A model generated the notes under the pieces. The model ran no database searches, had not been told where the DNA came from, and saw nothing but the letters and a program-made list of their open reading frames with translations. A DNA stretch of 64,000 bases from Siphonodentalium dalli. Taxonomy: Eukaryota > Mollusca > Scaphopoda > Gadilida > Siphonodentaliidae. This document shows, one piece after another, positions 26,501-41,500 of the stretch; the stretch's first letter is position 1, and every line of letters starts with the position of its first letter. The position numbers and the translations under genes are program-made. Location: the NCBI GenBank assembly GCA_032622095.1, contig CP136063.1, positions 88,329,980-88,393,979 on the forward strand, read 5' to 3'.

Positions 26501-29500
26501 ATGGTCGACTCGCATATATAAGAGAATGCATTGGCACAGGGCCCTTCTGTTGGGTAAAGAGTTAAAGATGCTATCTCTCAAAATTTCTGCGAAACCATTT
26601 TGGACACCATTTTAGACACCATTTTAGAAGGCATATTTCATTATTATTCCCTGAGACACAAATTAAAAGTGTTTTATAAAATTTATATTCAATCGAAAAA
26701 TTGCATATATCACAGCTGAACAGTGTTATATTTTAACAACAGCCACATTATCTGTCCCAGTTCGATGGAAAAATTTGGAAATACAATAATTTCCTAGTGA
26801 CAGAATATCCTGTTGACTTGTCTCTCTGACTCAAAGTTATTGTTTTGTACCCCTGAATCTGAACAGAATGATCATGGACAGTGCGCTGCCGGGAGCCATT
26901 GGGGCCATTTAATCGAAAAAATAGGATAAGGCCCGAAAAACATCGCCAATGGCCATAAAAAATTTCTACAGACAATGGAGTATATATCCTATTATGTCAT
27001 CGAGACAGACAACGCAGCCAGGAAGTCGTTAAAGAACTTGCGCATTACTTCCTGCAGGCTTGGTCCTTTTCTTGATGCGTCAGTCTAGGAATTTAACATT
27101 TTGATGTCTTTGTCCACCAGTAAACAATACGAACACATAATGTCTCAAATAAATTGCGAAGGTTATAATAGGTAGCATGAGTAAACACAAGCTTGATTTT
27201 GATAATGTAGAGCAGCCTACAAAAGTCTCAAACTTAGCTGACCTCTATAAATATCCAATATCTATAAATTCATGCTATATTCTGTTAAAATACAATATAT
27301 TACACCCAATTGTTTTTAGTGTATTTAGTTTTGAACATCCCGAAATACAAATGGCCCAATAAGTGTTCAAATGGTCCAAAAAATATTGAGAATGGCCCAA
27401 GTTTTTGCACATCAATTTTCTGGTCAAGTGCGAACACTGCTGATGAACTACAGTAATGCCCTAATTAATCGACTCCTTTAACCACAGCAGAATTATGGGT
27501 AACTTTTCAGGATTTAGTCGGAAATATGGCTTGTTGCCATTCATCGGAAAGCTCTCGGGGAGAGCTTTCCGATGAATGGCAACAAGCCATATTTCCGACT
27601 AAATCCTGAAAAGTTACCCATAATTCTGCTGTGGTTAAGGGGTCGATTACTTAGAGCATTACTGTAGGTAGAGCATCTTTAATGATAAACCCATTCACCA
27701 ACTGGACTAACTCAAGTCTGAGATTAGTGTGCCTGTTATTTGCAGAATGAGGTCCCCAGAGGGTGAATTTAGTGACGCTATCCTGCATAGTGGGCTAGCA
27801 TCATTAAATTCACCCTCTGGGAACATCATTCTGCAAGGCCTCATCTTCTCTGGAAAGTTTCTTTATTATCAAATTTCTATAGAAACTTCTTCACAAAGAT
27901 AGAATTTCTTTTTTAGTTTAATTTCTCTATATCCCCAATTTGGCAGACGACACATTGCATAATCGAGGTTCCCAATGGGTGTACATCACAATATTCACCA
28001 GAGGATGAATTTAGTGATGCTAGCCCACTATGCGGGATAGCGTCACTAAATTAACCTTCTGGGGACCTCATTCTGCAAACTCAGGCTTGGACTCACTTGA
28101 TGTTCTAATCATCACATGTCAATGGCATAGGAAACTTTAGATCAAACTTGATCAGTATTTCATAATAATACACCTGAATACCAAACAAAAGTTATGGTGA
28201 CATTCTGGCCAGGAATAAAAGAAAGTTGGATGCAGTGCTTGACGAATGGTGCTAATTATTGTAGTCCCCCCATATCTGGACAAAACTAAATATTTTAAAA
28301 TTTGTAATTTGAACTCACTTCAATGGCTCGTCATCCTTTCTCTCTCCTTCTTTTCCCAGAATCCTTTTCAGTTTAGCAGCCCGTGGGCACCCTGACAGGC
28401 TTCTATGTGAAGCATAGTTCCCAGTCACATGACCAGATCCATCACAACCAGGAGTTGGGCACCTGAAAATAATGAAGGCTACCGGTGCAAGGAATATCCC
28501 TTATTTGGAAGTTTTTAACTCTTGGAGTACATGTACATGTCCTCATTATACTATAGTTTAGAACTTCAAACCTTCAATTTATATATAAATATTTACACTT
28601 CTACATGCATTCGTGCTGTAGAACTGGAATGCAGGAGGTTGGTTGGTTGAATTGCATTGTGTGACTTGCACATGAGCCCCAATTTGTTTTCATATTGTGT
28701 GAATGCAACTTGCAATACTATTATCAGAAAATTGTTGAAAATGGACGCTAATATTTGCACTCCTACATGAATTTGCACTGTGCAACTAGAAAATCAGGAT
28801 GTTGGTTGGTTGGAATCACATCATGTGACATCACATGAGCCCCAACTTGTTTCCATATTGTATGAATGCAACTTACAGTAATGCTCAGTCTGAGTAAACT
28901 CATACCTAAATATTCATTACAACATTGAATATTAGGTCTGACGGATAACATCGCTATCTCATTTCCAAGTCCTCGGGATTCCGTAATCTGATTTATTGCG
29001 TAAATTATTTTCCGTCCAATGAAACCGTATGGGTTAATAAACAAGTGTTAGTGGGCGGAGACTCCAATAATGTCACCTCTAAATATAGTAACAGAGCGGA
29101 TTTCGAGGCTTGCAAATACAACAGAGACAGATTGAAAAAATGGCTTCGAAATTATATATTCGGTACGATTCCGATTAATTTCAAGGATGTGCTGGACCTG
29201 ATAGATACTAGTAGGCCTGCGTATGGTACCAACTTGGCCTCCCATAAATGATCATAAATAGAACTTTACTCATGTCCGTGTATTTGATTTACTTTATTGT
29301 AACATGGTTTGCAAATCAAATTATTTGCCGTAAAAAAGTCATCTGAAAGTCAAACACCGAGGAAATGACTTAATTTTATGCTTTTAAATAGTTCTAAAGC
29401 ATCATTTTTGATGACGACCTTATTTTTTGCTATCGGATGCAGCTTTCCCGTTGATGCAGCGAGTTCATCTCCCGAAAAAGAATAGTCGCACACACGACAA

Positions 29501-32500
29501 ATATTATCTTCTGTAAGTTTATGTCGCGACACAGGCCTTCTGTGTGTTGATGAGTCGGCGAAGCACAACAAATAACACGTGGGGACACCTGTCAATCATC
29601 GATGTATTTTAAAAAATCCGTGACGTCATTTTGGGGAAGCTCTTCGCTGAATAGAAATGATTTTGGCGACATTAGCTCCAGACTCTATATTTCAAATATA
29701 GAGTCGACGTTCACCCAGACTGAGTAATGCTCTAAGTAATCGACCTGTTAACCACAGCTGAATTATGGGTAACATTTCAGAATTTAGTCCGAAATATGGC
29801 TTGCTGCCATTCATCGGAAAGCTCTCCCCAAGAGCTTTCCGATGAATGGCAACAAGCCATATTTCCAACTAAATCCTGAAAAGTTACCCATAATTCTGCT
29901 GTGGTTAAGGGGTCGATTACTTAGGGCATTACTGTACAATGCGCTATCAGAAAAACATTGAAAATGGGCACTAAAAACTTTTTTAATCTGCGAGTCGAGT
30001 GTAAATATAAAGAATGGATGTTGATTTTAATGGTTCCATGAAGTATGGATGCAAGTTGGTCTGACATTTGTTTGTGAAAATGTCAGACCAAATTGCATCT
30101 ATTACAAATCTTTGTCAGAGATGGAATCAGCTGATATGAGCATAACACATTCTAATGTTCTCTGATATATAAAGTGACATAATGGCAGTGTGTAAATGTA
30201 AATAATCATGAAAGTTTGTGCAACCATCGTTGAGTAAGAACATGGAAAATTAGATAGACTTTGTTCTCATTTTTATTATCGACAACTCTTCAATTACGAG
30301 ACAATACATGTTTAAACCTTTGTTATGTAAACATTAATGTTACAGTGCCATCAATTTCATCAACAATTAGTTGAGCAAATTCCGATAAAATCATAGAATG
30401 AGGTCCCCTAGAACCTCTGGGGCCCTCATTCTGCTCAGGCCTCATCTTCTCTGGAAAGTTTCTTTATTATTAAATTTCTATAGAAACTTCTTCACATAGA
30501 TTCTATTTCATTTTTAGCTTAGTTTCTCTATATCCCCAAATGGGCAGACGACACATGCATAATCGAGGTTCCCAAAGGGTGTACATCACAATATTCACGA
30601 TTTGGGAACTTCAATCAGAGTCTATGTTTCCCATAGCAGATGAGGCCATGCAGAATGAGGTCCCCAGAGGGTGACTTTGGTGATGCTAGCCCACTATGCG
30701 GATAGCGTCACTAAATTCACCCTCTGGGGGACCTTATTCCGCAAATGACAGGCACACTAAACTCAGGCTTCTTTGGGCATTGTTTGTTTATAAAATGACT
30801 TTCACTGTAAGAGTAATGTTTATATAACAATGGTTTCAAAGTGCGATATCTTGTCACTGGAGAATTATCAATAATAAAATTAAGAATAAAGTCTACCTAT
30901 AGTTTTCCATGTTCTTAGTGGTGATGGTTTTACGAAACGTTTTTATTTTTCACATTTACCCACTGCGAGTGCCTTATGTCCCTTTAATCTTCAGTATATT
31001 CATGCATCACTAGCTCTTAACCCTTTCATGACGGGAGCTGCGCTGGTGCAGCATTAAAGACCATGTGCCAGTGCATTCTCTTATATATGCGTCTATGCGA
31101 GTCTCCCATGGGGAGCCTCAAATATATAAGAGAATGCACTGGCTTACAAGGACAAGGTAAATATTGTTAGGCCAATTCATTCTCTTTTATATGCGAGGCG
31201 ACCTATGGGTGACTCGCGCATATAAGAAAATGCATTGGCACAGGGTTTTCATAAAATTTCAGGAAGCTTCAGTCATCAAAGGGTTCATTTGGAATTTCTA
31301 TAATTGATCAACAAATAAATTAGGTTCTGTCACAATGATAGATACAAGAAGATTTCAGCTGTAAATAACATCCAACCTGTCGATGACCATAAAGAATTGA
31401 TTTGGTTAAGGGTTTAATATCATTGTTTCAATGACTAGGAAATTTAGCTTTCTACACATATTCACTAGTGGGAGGAGCTTGCGGTTGCTAGGAGACAAGG
31501 CATCCGCAGAAATAGTTTAATCAGTTTAACAGCGCTTGTCCTTATGCTACAATACACCGGATGATGGAAAACAGTGTTGTAATCATGGATGAATTTCCAA
31601 CATCATTGCACAAATAGAAATTTCAGTACATTATGATTTGACTAAAAACAAAGTTGATTTAACACTGAAAGTATGCACGGATATCAAAATTAGTGTGTGA
31701 AATAATTTTCAATGCGGAAAGCGACCGGCACAGTACTGATTGGCAGAAAATATCTGCTGATAATTATTTGATTGACAAATTTGACAGCTGTGGAAAGGTC
31801 CATATCATGGCATTGTCAGATTTAAACGTGCATGAACGACTGTGCAGAGGGTTAATTTTACTGGCAAATCAATCTGCTGCATATAGATACCAATTATCTC
31901 CAGAAAGCAACCTTTGTAATCTACAATCTGTCACCGAATCGACTTCGGAAACATCGCATAACGTTGGTTCTGTTTATGAATGATATCCAATGATGACAGA
32001 ACTCAACGGTCTAGGTTATTTTGAGTTTAATTTTCATCCAGTAGGGGGCTAAAAGTTATGTATATTCAGTAGATCCGCATCAGTTATACATGTATCACCC
32101 CTAATAATATACATGCCTATTCTATTATATTTATTTGTATTTGTACCTTTCATGTGTATATTGTAAATAAAATTATCCTATCCTATCTTATCAAAATCCA
32201 CATCCAATCATTATTCAACCTAGCCCTGGATGTCTTATCACAGCCTAGCTATTGGGGAATGCATATTACCGACTGAGCCACCACCCCCCCCCCCCCCCTC
32301 TGATGAATGACCAGTAAGATCAAAGCATGTTTTATAGGGTACCATATTTCTACTTACTTCTGCTCGATTTGATTGGCCTGCACAGTTGCTCGGTCAGCCA
32401 ATGGACACCCTGACAGACTTCTGTGAGACGAGTAGTTCCCCGATATGTGTCCAGATCCATCACAGCCATCTGTAGGACACTGTAATCCATCCTTTCTCGA

Positions 32501-35500
32501 GAGCATCATATCATCATCAGAGTCATAACCGAGGGGGCTCAGTGGCATGCTGTGTTAGTAAAATGGTTAGCGTTCAGTTAGTAAATGGTGGGGAGTCATT
32601 CAAGCATGTTGCGATCAGTTGAGTGAGGTGGGGCAGGTTGTTGCTGCTGAAGTGTTTTATCTAAGTTTTCGACAGTTAGGAATTTCATGCCAGAAACAGC
32701 AGTGTAAAATAGGTTGAGATTTAATTTTTTTTAATTTTTCAACCAATGTTGAGTATTCGCGGACCTTCAAACTAATTTTGAGACTAAGTTCCCGTGAAAA
32801 ATTATCAACCATATAGGAAGCAGGGGTGGGGAGATTCGCTTAAAATTTTCAACAGTTACAAGAAAACACTTTTGGAGATACTAGTAGTCAGTAAATTTCT
32901 TGGGATTGCAGTCTTACAGGGTTTCAGAGTTGGAAATTAAGTCAAGTTTATGACAATGTAGTTGGATAACTCATACCCCCCCCCCCCCCCCCCCCCCCAG
33001 ACCTTTTAGCTACGTCCCAGTGTCCAGGAGCCATATTATCACATGTTGCTCAAAGGCTGTAGAGCACCTTGACAACCGTTGTGTTTGCTGGTATGGAGAC
33101 CACATGTGTTCATCTCTGACAGCCTGAGACATTGGCACAGATGAAAGTGTCATGGCTGCAATGGATCTTTCAACAGCTGTCAATCAAATAATTATTAGCA
33201 GATATTTTCTACCTATCAGCAACTGGACTAGTTACTTGCTACATTGGAAGTTCTAATTTGGTTGCATGACAAAAGTCATATTTTTCACAATTAATAACTA
33301 CAACAATGTACAGTAATGCCCTAAATAATTGACTCCTTAACCACAGCAGAATTATGGGTACTTTTTCAGGATTTAGTAGGAAATATGGCTTGTTGCCATT
33401 CATCGGAAAGCTCTCACTGAGAGCTTTCCGATGAATGGCAACAAGCCATATGGGTAATTTTTCAGGATTTAGTTGGAAATATGGCTTGTTGCCATTCATA
33501 CCAAAGCTCTCACTGAGAGCTTTCCGATGAATGGCAACAAGCCATATTTGCGACTAAATCCTTAAAAATTACCTATAATTCTGCTGTGGTTAAGAAGTCG
33601 ATTATTTAGAGCATTACTGTATGTTCTCAGGTGAATTATAGGCGTCACTGTAAAATTAATAAACAGTTTCTACAGAAGTCATGTCTCCTAGCAACCGTAA
33701 GCCCCTCCCACTAACTAATAGGGGTGGAAATCTCTATTGCATGCTTTGTTAGTATAACAGCTTATATTCCTTTGTCAATTGTCATGGAATATTGGAAATG
33801 ATGATTCAACAGGTTTATCCAAATGTGCAATATGCTTATGATCGCCAACATTTTATAGATATTTGGAAGTTTCTGGAATACTCTCTATGACAGATTCACT
33901 GGTGTAAAAACAAAGTCCCAAATTTTAGGTGCCGATTTGTTTAGAATCTTAATTGTATCTATGGTCATGTATATATATGAGAGTTATGGAGGCACAGACT
34001 CATATGATCAAAAGTCAATATCTTTTCATCAGATAAATAGTTTTCTATGAAATATATTCCTTAAGCATCTCAACGGTCAATAATACAAATTTTTATCCAC
34101 AATATTCAAATCACATTTTAGGAAATAATTGAATAAGGAAATGTTTTTAATTTAGCATGAAAAAAATAGGCCTCAAGTTCTATCCGCGATGGCACAAGTG
34201 TCATATCGACAAACCCATTAACACTCATGTCATTCATTCTGTGTTTATTACAGGACACCCGTCCTAGAATCAGTGAATAAAAAAACAGACTTACAATGTT
34301 TATTCACACACACATGGCTTGTTTCGTCATGTATGATGAATTGATGATGCTTTTATTTTATAGTTCAAGTTTCAGGGTTGAAGCAAACGTCATATGACAT
34401 CAACGGCATGCGTAGGGAACGCTTGTACCATACAGATTTGTACATATGGAACAGCAGGAACACTTACTTCTAGGAACAAGCGTGTAATAATGGAATAAGA
34501 ATGTACCTTAGGCTTTAACAATTAATTACTCAGTTCTGTAATATACAGTAATAAGTTAAATTGATGTGAAACACTTCGGTAGAGTGATAAAATAGAAATG
34601 GAAAATAATCTTGCTCAAAGTAGTTATTTTTATGAATATTAATCCAAATTTACAACACAAACCGTCAGTCTTATATATTTATTAAATGCGATGAGTATAG
34701 ATGGCGAAATCATTTGCGTTAGTTTATTTCTGATTGTTGCATCAATATTTACAATTGAGCGTAGTTCAGACGGTGTTTTCTATGGAGTTGTATTGTCGAT
34801 TTCTTTGAGATTTTGGGCGATGTTAGTAGAATGCTACATTCCCCCAGTTGGCATAGCGCCTGAGTACTAATTTATCAGCTTCACGCACCAGAACAAGTCC
34901 ATAAATCTCTTTAAGCTTCTTTGAAAAATGATCGACACTTTCTACATGTAGCACATCAGATAATTAATGTGACATTTTGCTGGCAGGTGGAATATATGAA
35001 TGGACAAGCTGAAACTGTAATTAGTTTGTCAGGATGAAAGGCTATAAATAGCTGAGAATAGTTCAATTATTTAAAGGCTTGTCTGATCAATGACAGTGAT
35101 CAGCAAAGATAAAGGAAAGTTGGTCTAACAGGACACACACATGCAAGATTCCCAATCAACCAAGTCTGGATATATTGCCTGACATTTACAGAATGAAGTC
35201 CCCAGAGGGTTAATTTAGTGACGCTATCCCTCTGGGGGTCCTCATTTAGCTTTGGCCTCATCTTCTGAGAAGTCTCAAATTAACATTGTATTTAGTTACT
35301 TTTCCCTACTGTTCATTTCCTATATCCCCTAATTTGCATAACCAAGGAGACTAAAGGGTGAACATCACTAACTTCAACTGGGGAACTGCAATCTGATTCT
35401 AGGTCTCCTATAGCAGTTGAGGCCTAAGCAGAATAAGGTTCCTAGAGGGTGAATTTAGTAATGCTAGCCCACTGTGCAGGATAGCATCACTAAATCAACC

Positions 35501-38500
35501 ATCTGGGGGACCTCATTCTGCAAATGTCAGACACATTTTCAGACTTAAACAAAAAAAATCTTCCTTGATAAATGCTGTGGAATAAATCATCTCTATGTAC
35601 TGTTTCGCATGCTATATCAACAGTTTGAATTGGGTGGTCTGGTCAGTATCTCATGCACTTGAAATCATTATTTGAATTGCAATGTTGTACTAGTATGCTG
35701 TGCCCATGATTGTCATTCAGTCAGTGTATGTTTATTACATCTAAACCATGCACTTGAAATTAACCTTGTACAATGCTCGTGACATTTTGCTGCATACCAA
35801 AATTAGACATACATGTATCTTGTTTAATATGCCTATCGCCCAAATCTGAAATCAATGTTTCTTTAACTCTTTCTATACTAAACACTCATTGACGAGTAGT
35901 TCCCTTTATAGGAAATGTTGAGGTAATAAGTTAAAAAAACGACCATATGTTGTTTGTCTGAACATTTCCCAATGAATGAATCATTCTGCTCTTGTATTAT
36001 CTGTTTTTCTGTCTGTTTTCAGCGCTTATTACCTGAATATGCCTCCATATGAATAATAGAATGTTCCAATTTATACTTTTATAACTAAATTGGAGAATCC
36101 ATTCAAAATGGAGAGGGTTAACAAATCAAACTCAGCATGCGTCATTTCCTTATATAGCATGTGTATACTACCATTGGATGATTCTTCATGCCACACTACA
36201 TGGAATTTTTATAGTATTGAGGTTGATAACTCAATAGTTACATAGGTTGAGATCTGATCAAATTACTTCATTTCAATGAATCCGATTCAGTTAAAGATGC
36301 ATTATCTGAATTAACGCTCCCAAATTACTATTTCTTTGGCTTCGGGGGTAAAAAATATTTGATTCAAGCGAGGAACCCACCCATCAAATCTTAGAGTGAT
36401 CAGATATCTTTTTTGAAGTTTGTTATTTCTCGAGATGTGCAATTATTTGTGGCCCAGAAAACAGTAGTCAAACCAACGGTCTCGGACAAAATTGCAGATG
36501 AGGATGGATAACTCTAAAATAAAGTGGTAATACGGCCAAATTTTGTGATACTCAAGTGATAATACGGCCATATTTCGTTGAACAAAATGTTGATAAATAA
36601 CACGTTTTGGGAAATTTTATACCATAGTTGACAGTAGTTAGCATTATTTTGTAGCAATTAATCGGGTCTGATAGCTGAAGGGTATTTGTTGAAGAAATGT
36701 TGTTGTATCCTGATGATATGGGGAGCGACTGATCTGATTGAGTACCTTTAAAGGGACATAGGACCTTCACAGTGGGTTCATGCAAAATAACATAAAAGTC
36801 TGTACAACAACAATCACCAATAAGTACATTTAAAATAGATCGACTTTGTTCTTATTTTCATTATTAATACTTTCAAAAATTATGATATCTAAACATTACT
36901 GTTGCAGTGGAATCACCGACAAAGGTCCAGTTAGTCCAATGAGATACCAAAGTTTAATCAAATCTTGATGATAAACATTGGACAAGGTCAATGATAACAA
37001 ATATTCTGAAAATCATATTCAGAGTAAAATATATGAACTTATTAGCGATCTTTATTGACAATCACTAACAGTTTTGGTTAAAAACAATGACTCTAATACA
37101 CGAAATTTGTTATTGAAGAACAACAGTAATACCATAAATAATCGACTCCTTAACCACAGCAGAATTATGGGTAACTTTTCAGGATTTAGTCGGAAATATG
37201 GCTTGTTGCCATTCATCGGAAAGCTCTCTGGCAACAAGTCATATTTCCGACTAAATCCTGAAAAATTACCCATAATTCTGCTGTGGTTAAGGAGACGATT
37301 ATTTAGAGCATTACTGTATCAATAATGAATATATGAAAAAAGTTGATCTAGTTCTTCTTAGTGATGTTTTTACAGACTTTTATATTGTTGCAAATTTACC
37401 CTTTCTTGTACGGTTCAACTGCTCTACAATGAAATATATGCACTATGTAATAATTTGAATGCGTTTCGTTGTCAAAGTCACTTTCTCGGTAGTTGCATGT
37501 CCTGTTCTCGATGTGGTTTTTTTTCAACGCTGCCAAATTTCAATGCAAAATGGAGTGTTTTTCAAATAATTCTATTATTTCTCAATGATATCAAGCAGGC
37601 GAGATATTCAATCATATCGTTATCGATAGAAATGGGGCATGGATGCCGTGTTATGTCATTATTTTATTTAAAGGCATCACCTCAAGAATTTTCACTCCTT
37701 TTATCGGGTGACGATAATCATTCTTACACAATTCGTCATCAATCACAACAAAGTAGAATTGAGCCTCGAGATCACTACCGTTGTGAACATTCCGTACCCG
37801 GAGTTACAATTTATTTACTGAATAAATGCTCAATTTTTCTTCAAACATCACTTTAGATGTTGGTGCTGAATCATGTGGGCACGATTAACGCGTGCAACAA
37901 TGTAAAAAACAAACTCTCTTGCGGTGATGTCGATAAAGGAAAATAATGACTATTCCCACCCCCACTATGTTCTAATATAAATTTTGGAGAGGTATACTTC
38001 ATTCGACACTTTTCTCATAACACGGCATCTAAGCTCAATTTCTATAATTAATGATGACTGAATATCTGGCCTGCTTAAAATTAATAACGTGGAGAATTTC
38101 TTTGAAATACGATAAATTTTGTGTTGAAATTTGGCACCATTGAAAAATACACACATACAGGGACATACAGGTATAACTACCGAGAATTTGACGTGACACC
38201 GAACGACATTAAAGTGATTACAGAGTGAGAGAATAAAGCATTCTTGATGAAAAAGACCAAAGGTTGAAAACCTCTATATGAAACAGATATACACTGAAGT
38301 GAACAATAACAACTATTTAATGTGAAATTTGAAAAAAAGAACGATAGAAACCAAAACAACACCGAACACAATGAATAAAGGAACTTACATTTATAAAATA
38401 AAGGAAATAAAGCGACGAACCCAGACGAACCAAACAAAACCTCATAGGGGAAGTTCTTGAAGTTACATAATTCATATTCATTCACATTTTAACCCTTTCT

Positions 38501-41500
38501 TTACTAAATGAATTCTCCCATTCAGTAATAAACTTAAACATCGGGCTAGTCTATTATTTATTTGGAGGTATAATAAATGCAGATGACAGACAGCGGAAAA
38601 TATAATAGAAATGCAAAAGGATACATATTTATTGGAGGGAAATGTTCAGATAATAATTTCAACAAACTACGATTGTTGAACTTATTATCTGAACATTTCC
38701 TAATGGAATTACTCATCAATCAGTATTTAGAATACAAAGGGTTAACAAACAAAATATACTCACTAAAAACAAAATGGTGTCATACCAGAAGAGAGACGTC
38801 ATGCTGCTCAGAGTCAGTTTTCTACAAGGATATTAACCCTTTCTACACTAAATGGATTCTCCCATCAGTTAAAAAAGTGTATATTGGAATGGTTTATTAT
38901 TCATCTAGAGGTGTTCAGGATATATAAGCAGACAACAGATAAATAGAAAGATCAGAAGGAATCGTATTCATTGGTGGGAAATGTTCAGATAATATGTTCA
39001 ACAAACGACCATAGGTCCTAAGGGAACTACTCATCAATGATGCTTTAGTAAAGAAAGGGTTGATGGCAACTAAACAGGGAGTTTGACTCTGAACTTGTTT
39101 CCACACATTGTTGGCATTTTGAATTTATCAAGTTATTAACCCTTTTATGGCGGGAGCTGTGCTGGTGCAACATTATAGATCATGTCCCATAAGGAGCCTC
39201 GCATATATATGAGAATGCACTGGCTTACAAGGTCAAGGTTTATATTGGTAGGCCAATGTATTCTCTTATATATGCGAGGCTCGCGTATGTAAGAGAATGC
39301 ATTGGAACATGTTTTTTCGCAAAATTTCAGGAAGCTCCAGTCATGGAAGGGTTAAATATCTTGCCCTGATAATTTCAAAATACATGTTCTTCTTATAAAA
39401 ATTACTTAAAATTACTTAACACTGGATGAAAGACTATGAACACTAAGGGCGACACGGATGTGATAGGAAAAGGAGGTTATTGTTGATAGTTGTGTGGCAT
39501 GTAACATTCTAAGCATTTTGAAGATGGTTTATTTCTTCCTGGAAATCAGTTTCATACCATTTTTATTTTGCAAACTCTGTAGCAATTCTAATTTGAAATC
39601 TATCCACTGAAAAAGTGCACACTATAAATCAAACCTATGCATAAATTCCACTTACAAATTATTATTTTCTAAAATGAAGGGTCTAATTTTTTATGACCCT
39701 AATATTCTTCAAAGATTTTATAAAAACAAAAATAGTTTTTGAAGAGTATTTTTAACTCTATGTTCTTTTTAGTAGATAGAGCAGAAAATTAAGTTATTAT
39801 TGTAGTTGTAACTGTGGCCAGGAATAGAAATCTTCATTGAGCGACAACTAAAATGTTCAATCATAATTCACAAGAAGCAGGTTTTTAACATCTCCTACAA
39901 GAATTTTTCAAAATATCTTTGAAATGGCAGATAAATAAACTTGTGTTTATTTATTAGGACAAAACAGAAAATAACCATAATTTTATGGTTGGAGTGTATG
40001 TATTGCACTTTCCTACATTATCAAGATAATTGCAGACCCAATGAGTTATGATATCTGAAGGAAACCTCTTCATGTTACATGTCACAATAAGGCAACCTTA
40101 ACCTCCCTAAAGACAACAGAAGCCAGTTTGAAAACAAAAGGTTTATTACAAAGAATAGAGCATATAGAGCATTTTGCCCTCATCTAAGTGGACAACATAG
40201 AACACATATTCACAATATAAATGTGATTGTATATTGAATGCCTCAACCAAAAGAAAAAAAATGGCACAGTGAAAACAGCGATTATTATCATGGGTAACTA
40301 TAGTGTGTATTTATATTTCATTTCTTGAGAACAATCTGTTTAATTATATGATTTATCTTTAAAAAGGCGACATAAAATAATTTTTTCTGTTAATAAATTT
40401 AGATGATATGCCTCTAATGCTGCCTTCAGTAATAAATAATAATAGCATCGCTAGGGTGTTGCAAATACGCCCTTTAGCCATTTCGAATTGTACTACCAAA
40501 TTAAAATAATAATTTGAGCTTACAAAGAATATATGATATACCCCTAATTTCAATGCCAAAATGCGGTCAAATTCTAAGTCGAAAAATGCTGTAACTCATG
40601 TGAAATTAATAGGACAGAACCAATATTCAAACTTGGCCTGTAGTTTTAGCTGGGAAACACATATATAAGCGTTGGTTCAAATCAAATAATCCAAACAGGA
40701 GTTATCGGTTGGAATCAAATGTTGTGAAATCGGTCCAATTCTAAGTAGAAAAAGGGCCGTATCTCTGACATGTAAAACAATATTTGGATCGAACCCATAT
40801 TCGAACTTGGCCTGTATCTTTAGCTGGGATATACACATACCAACTTTGGTTCAGATCAAATAATCGAAACAGGAGTTATCGGATGGAAACCCAAAATGTT
40901 AACAGACGATCAAATTCTAAGTCGAAAAAGGGTCGTAACTCATGTAAAAATAATTGGACGGAACCCATATTCGAACTTAGCCTATATTTTTAGCTGGGAA
41001 ATACACATACCAACTTTGGTTCAGATAAAATAATCCTTTTTTCAAAAGGGCGTATAAAAATGAAACCCTCCCTTCCTGACTGATTTTCAAGAATAAATAT
41101 ATTGTATGTGAAAAATAATTGATGTTTTGCCTAATATTGCACTATTTAACACCCCTAATCGGAGCAGTGATGAACAATTGGGGTCTAACTGTATTTGTAA
41201 CAAGACTATCCTAAAGCTGATTACAAGCCTCATACTGATTGGACAGTAGTCTGTGTTCCCAATGTTGATGTCAGTTGTGTGGCACAATGCCAGAATGTCA
41301 CACAAAAGACGTACAATCAACACAATACAGTCTGTCGGCTCAACCTTTCAGAACCCTCATAATTCAAACCACATGCAAATTGGTTAACCCTTTCATGACG
41401 GGAGCTGCACGGGTGTAGCATTAAAAATCATGTGCCAGTGCATTCACTTATAAATGTGAGTCACCCACAGGGAGCCTCGCATATATAAGAGAATGCACTG

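Noticed and set aside
28593-29044. Minus-strand short frames near exon 15
   Set aside because: Cover a local direct duplication (TACATGCATTCGTGCTGTAG-like and TACATGAATTTGCACTGTGC) and the end of the 837-bp element; no protein signal.
32354-32548. Finger 4 exon read as a separate short gene starting at its ATG
   Set aside because: Acceptor and donor signals and codon phase join it to exons 13 and 15; the ATG follows directly after the splice acceptor.
37455-37856. 133-codon plus-strand open frame
   Set aside because: Runs through one arm of an inverted-repeat element; no recognisable domain.
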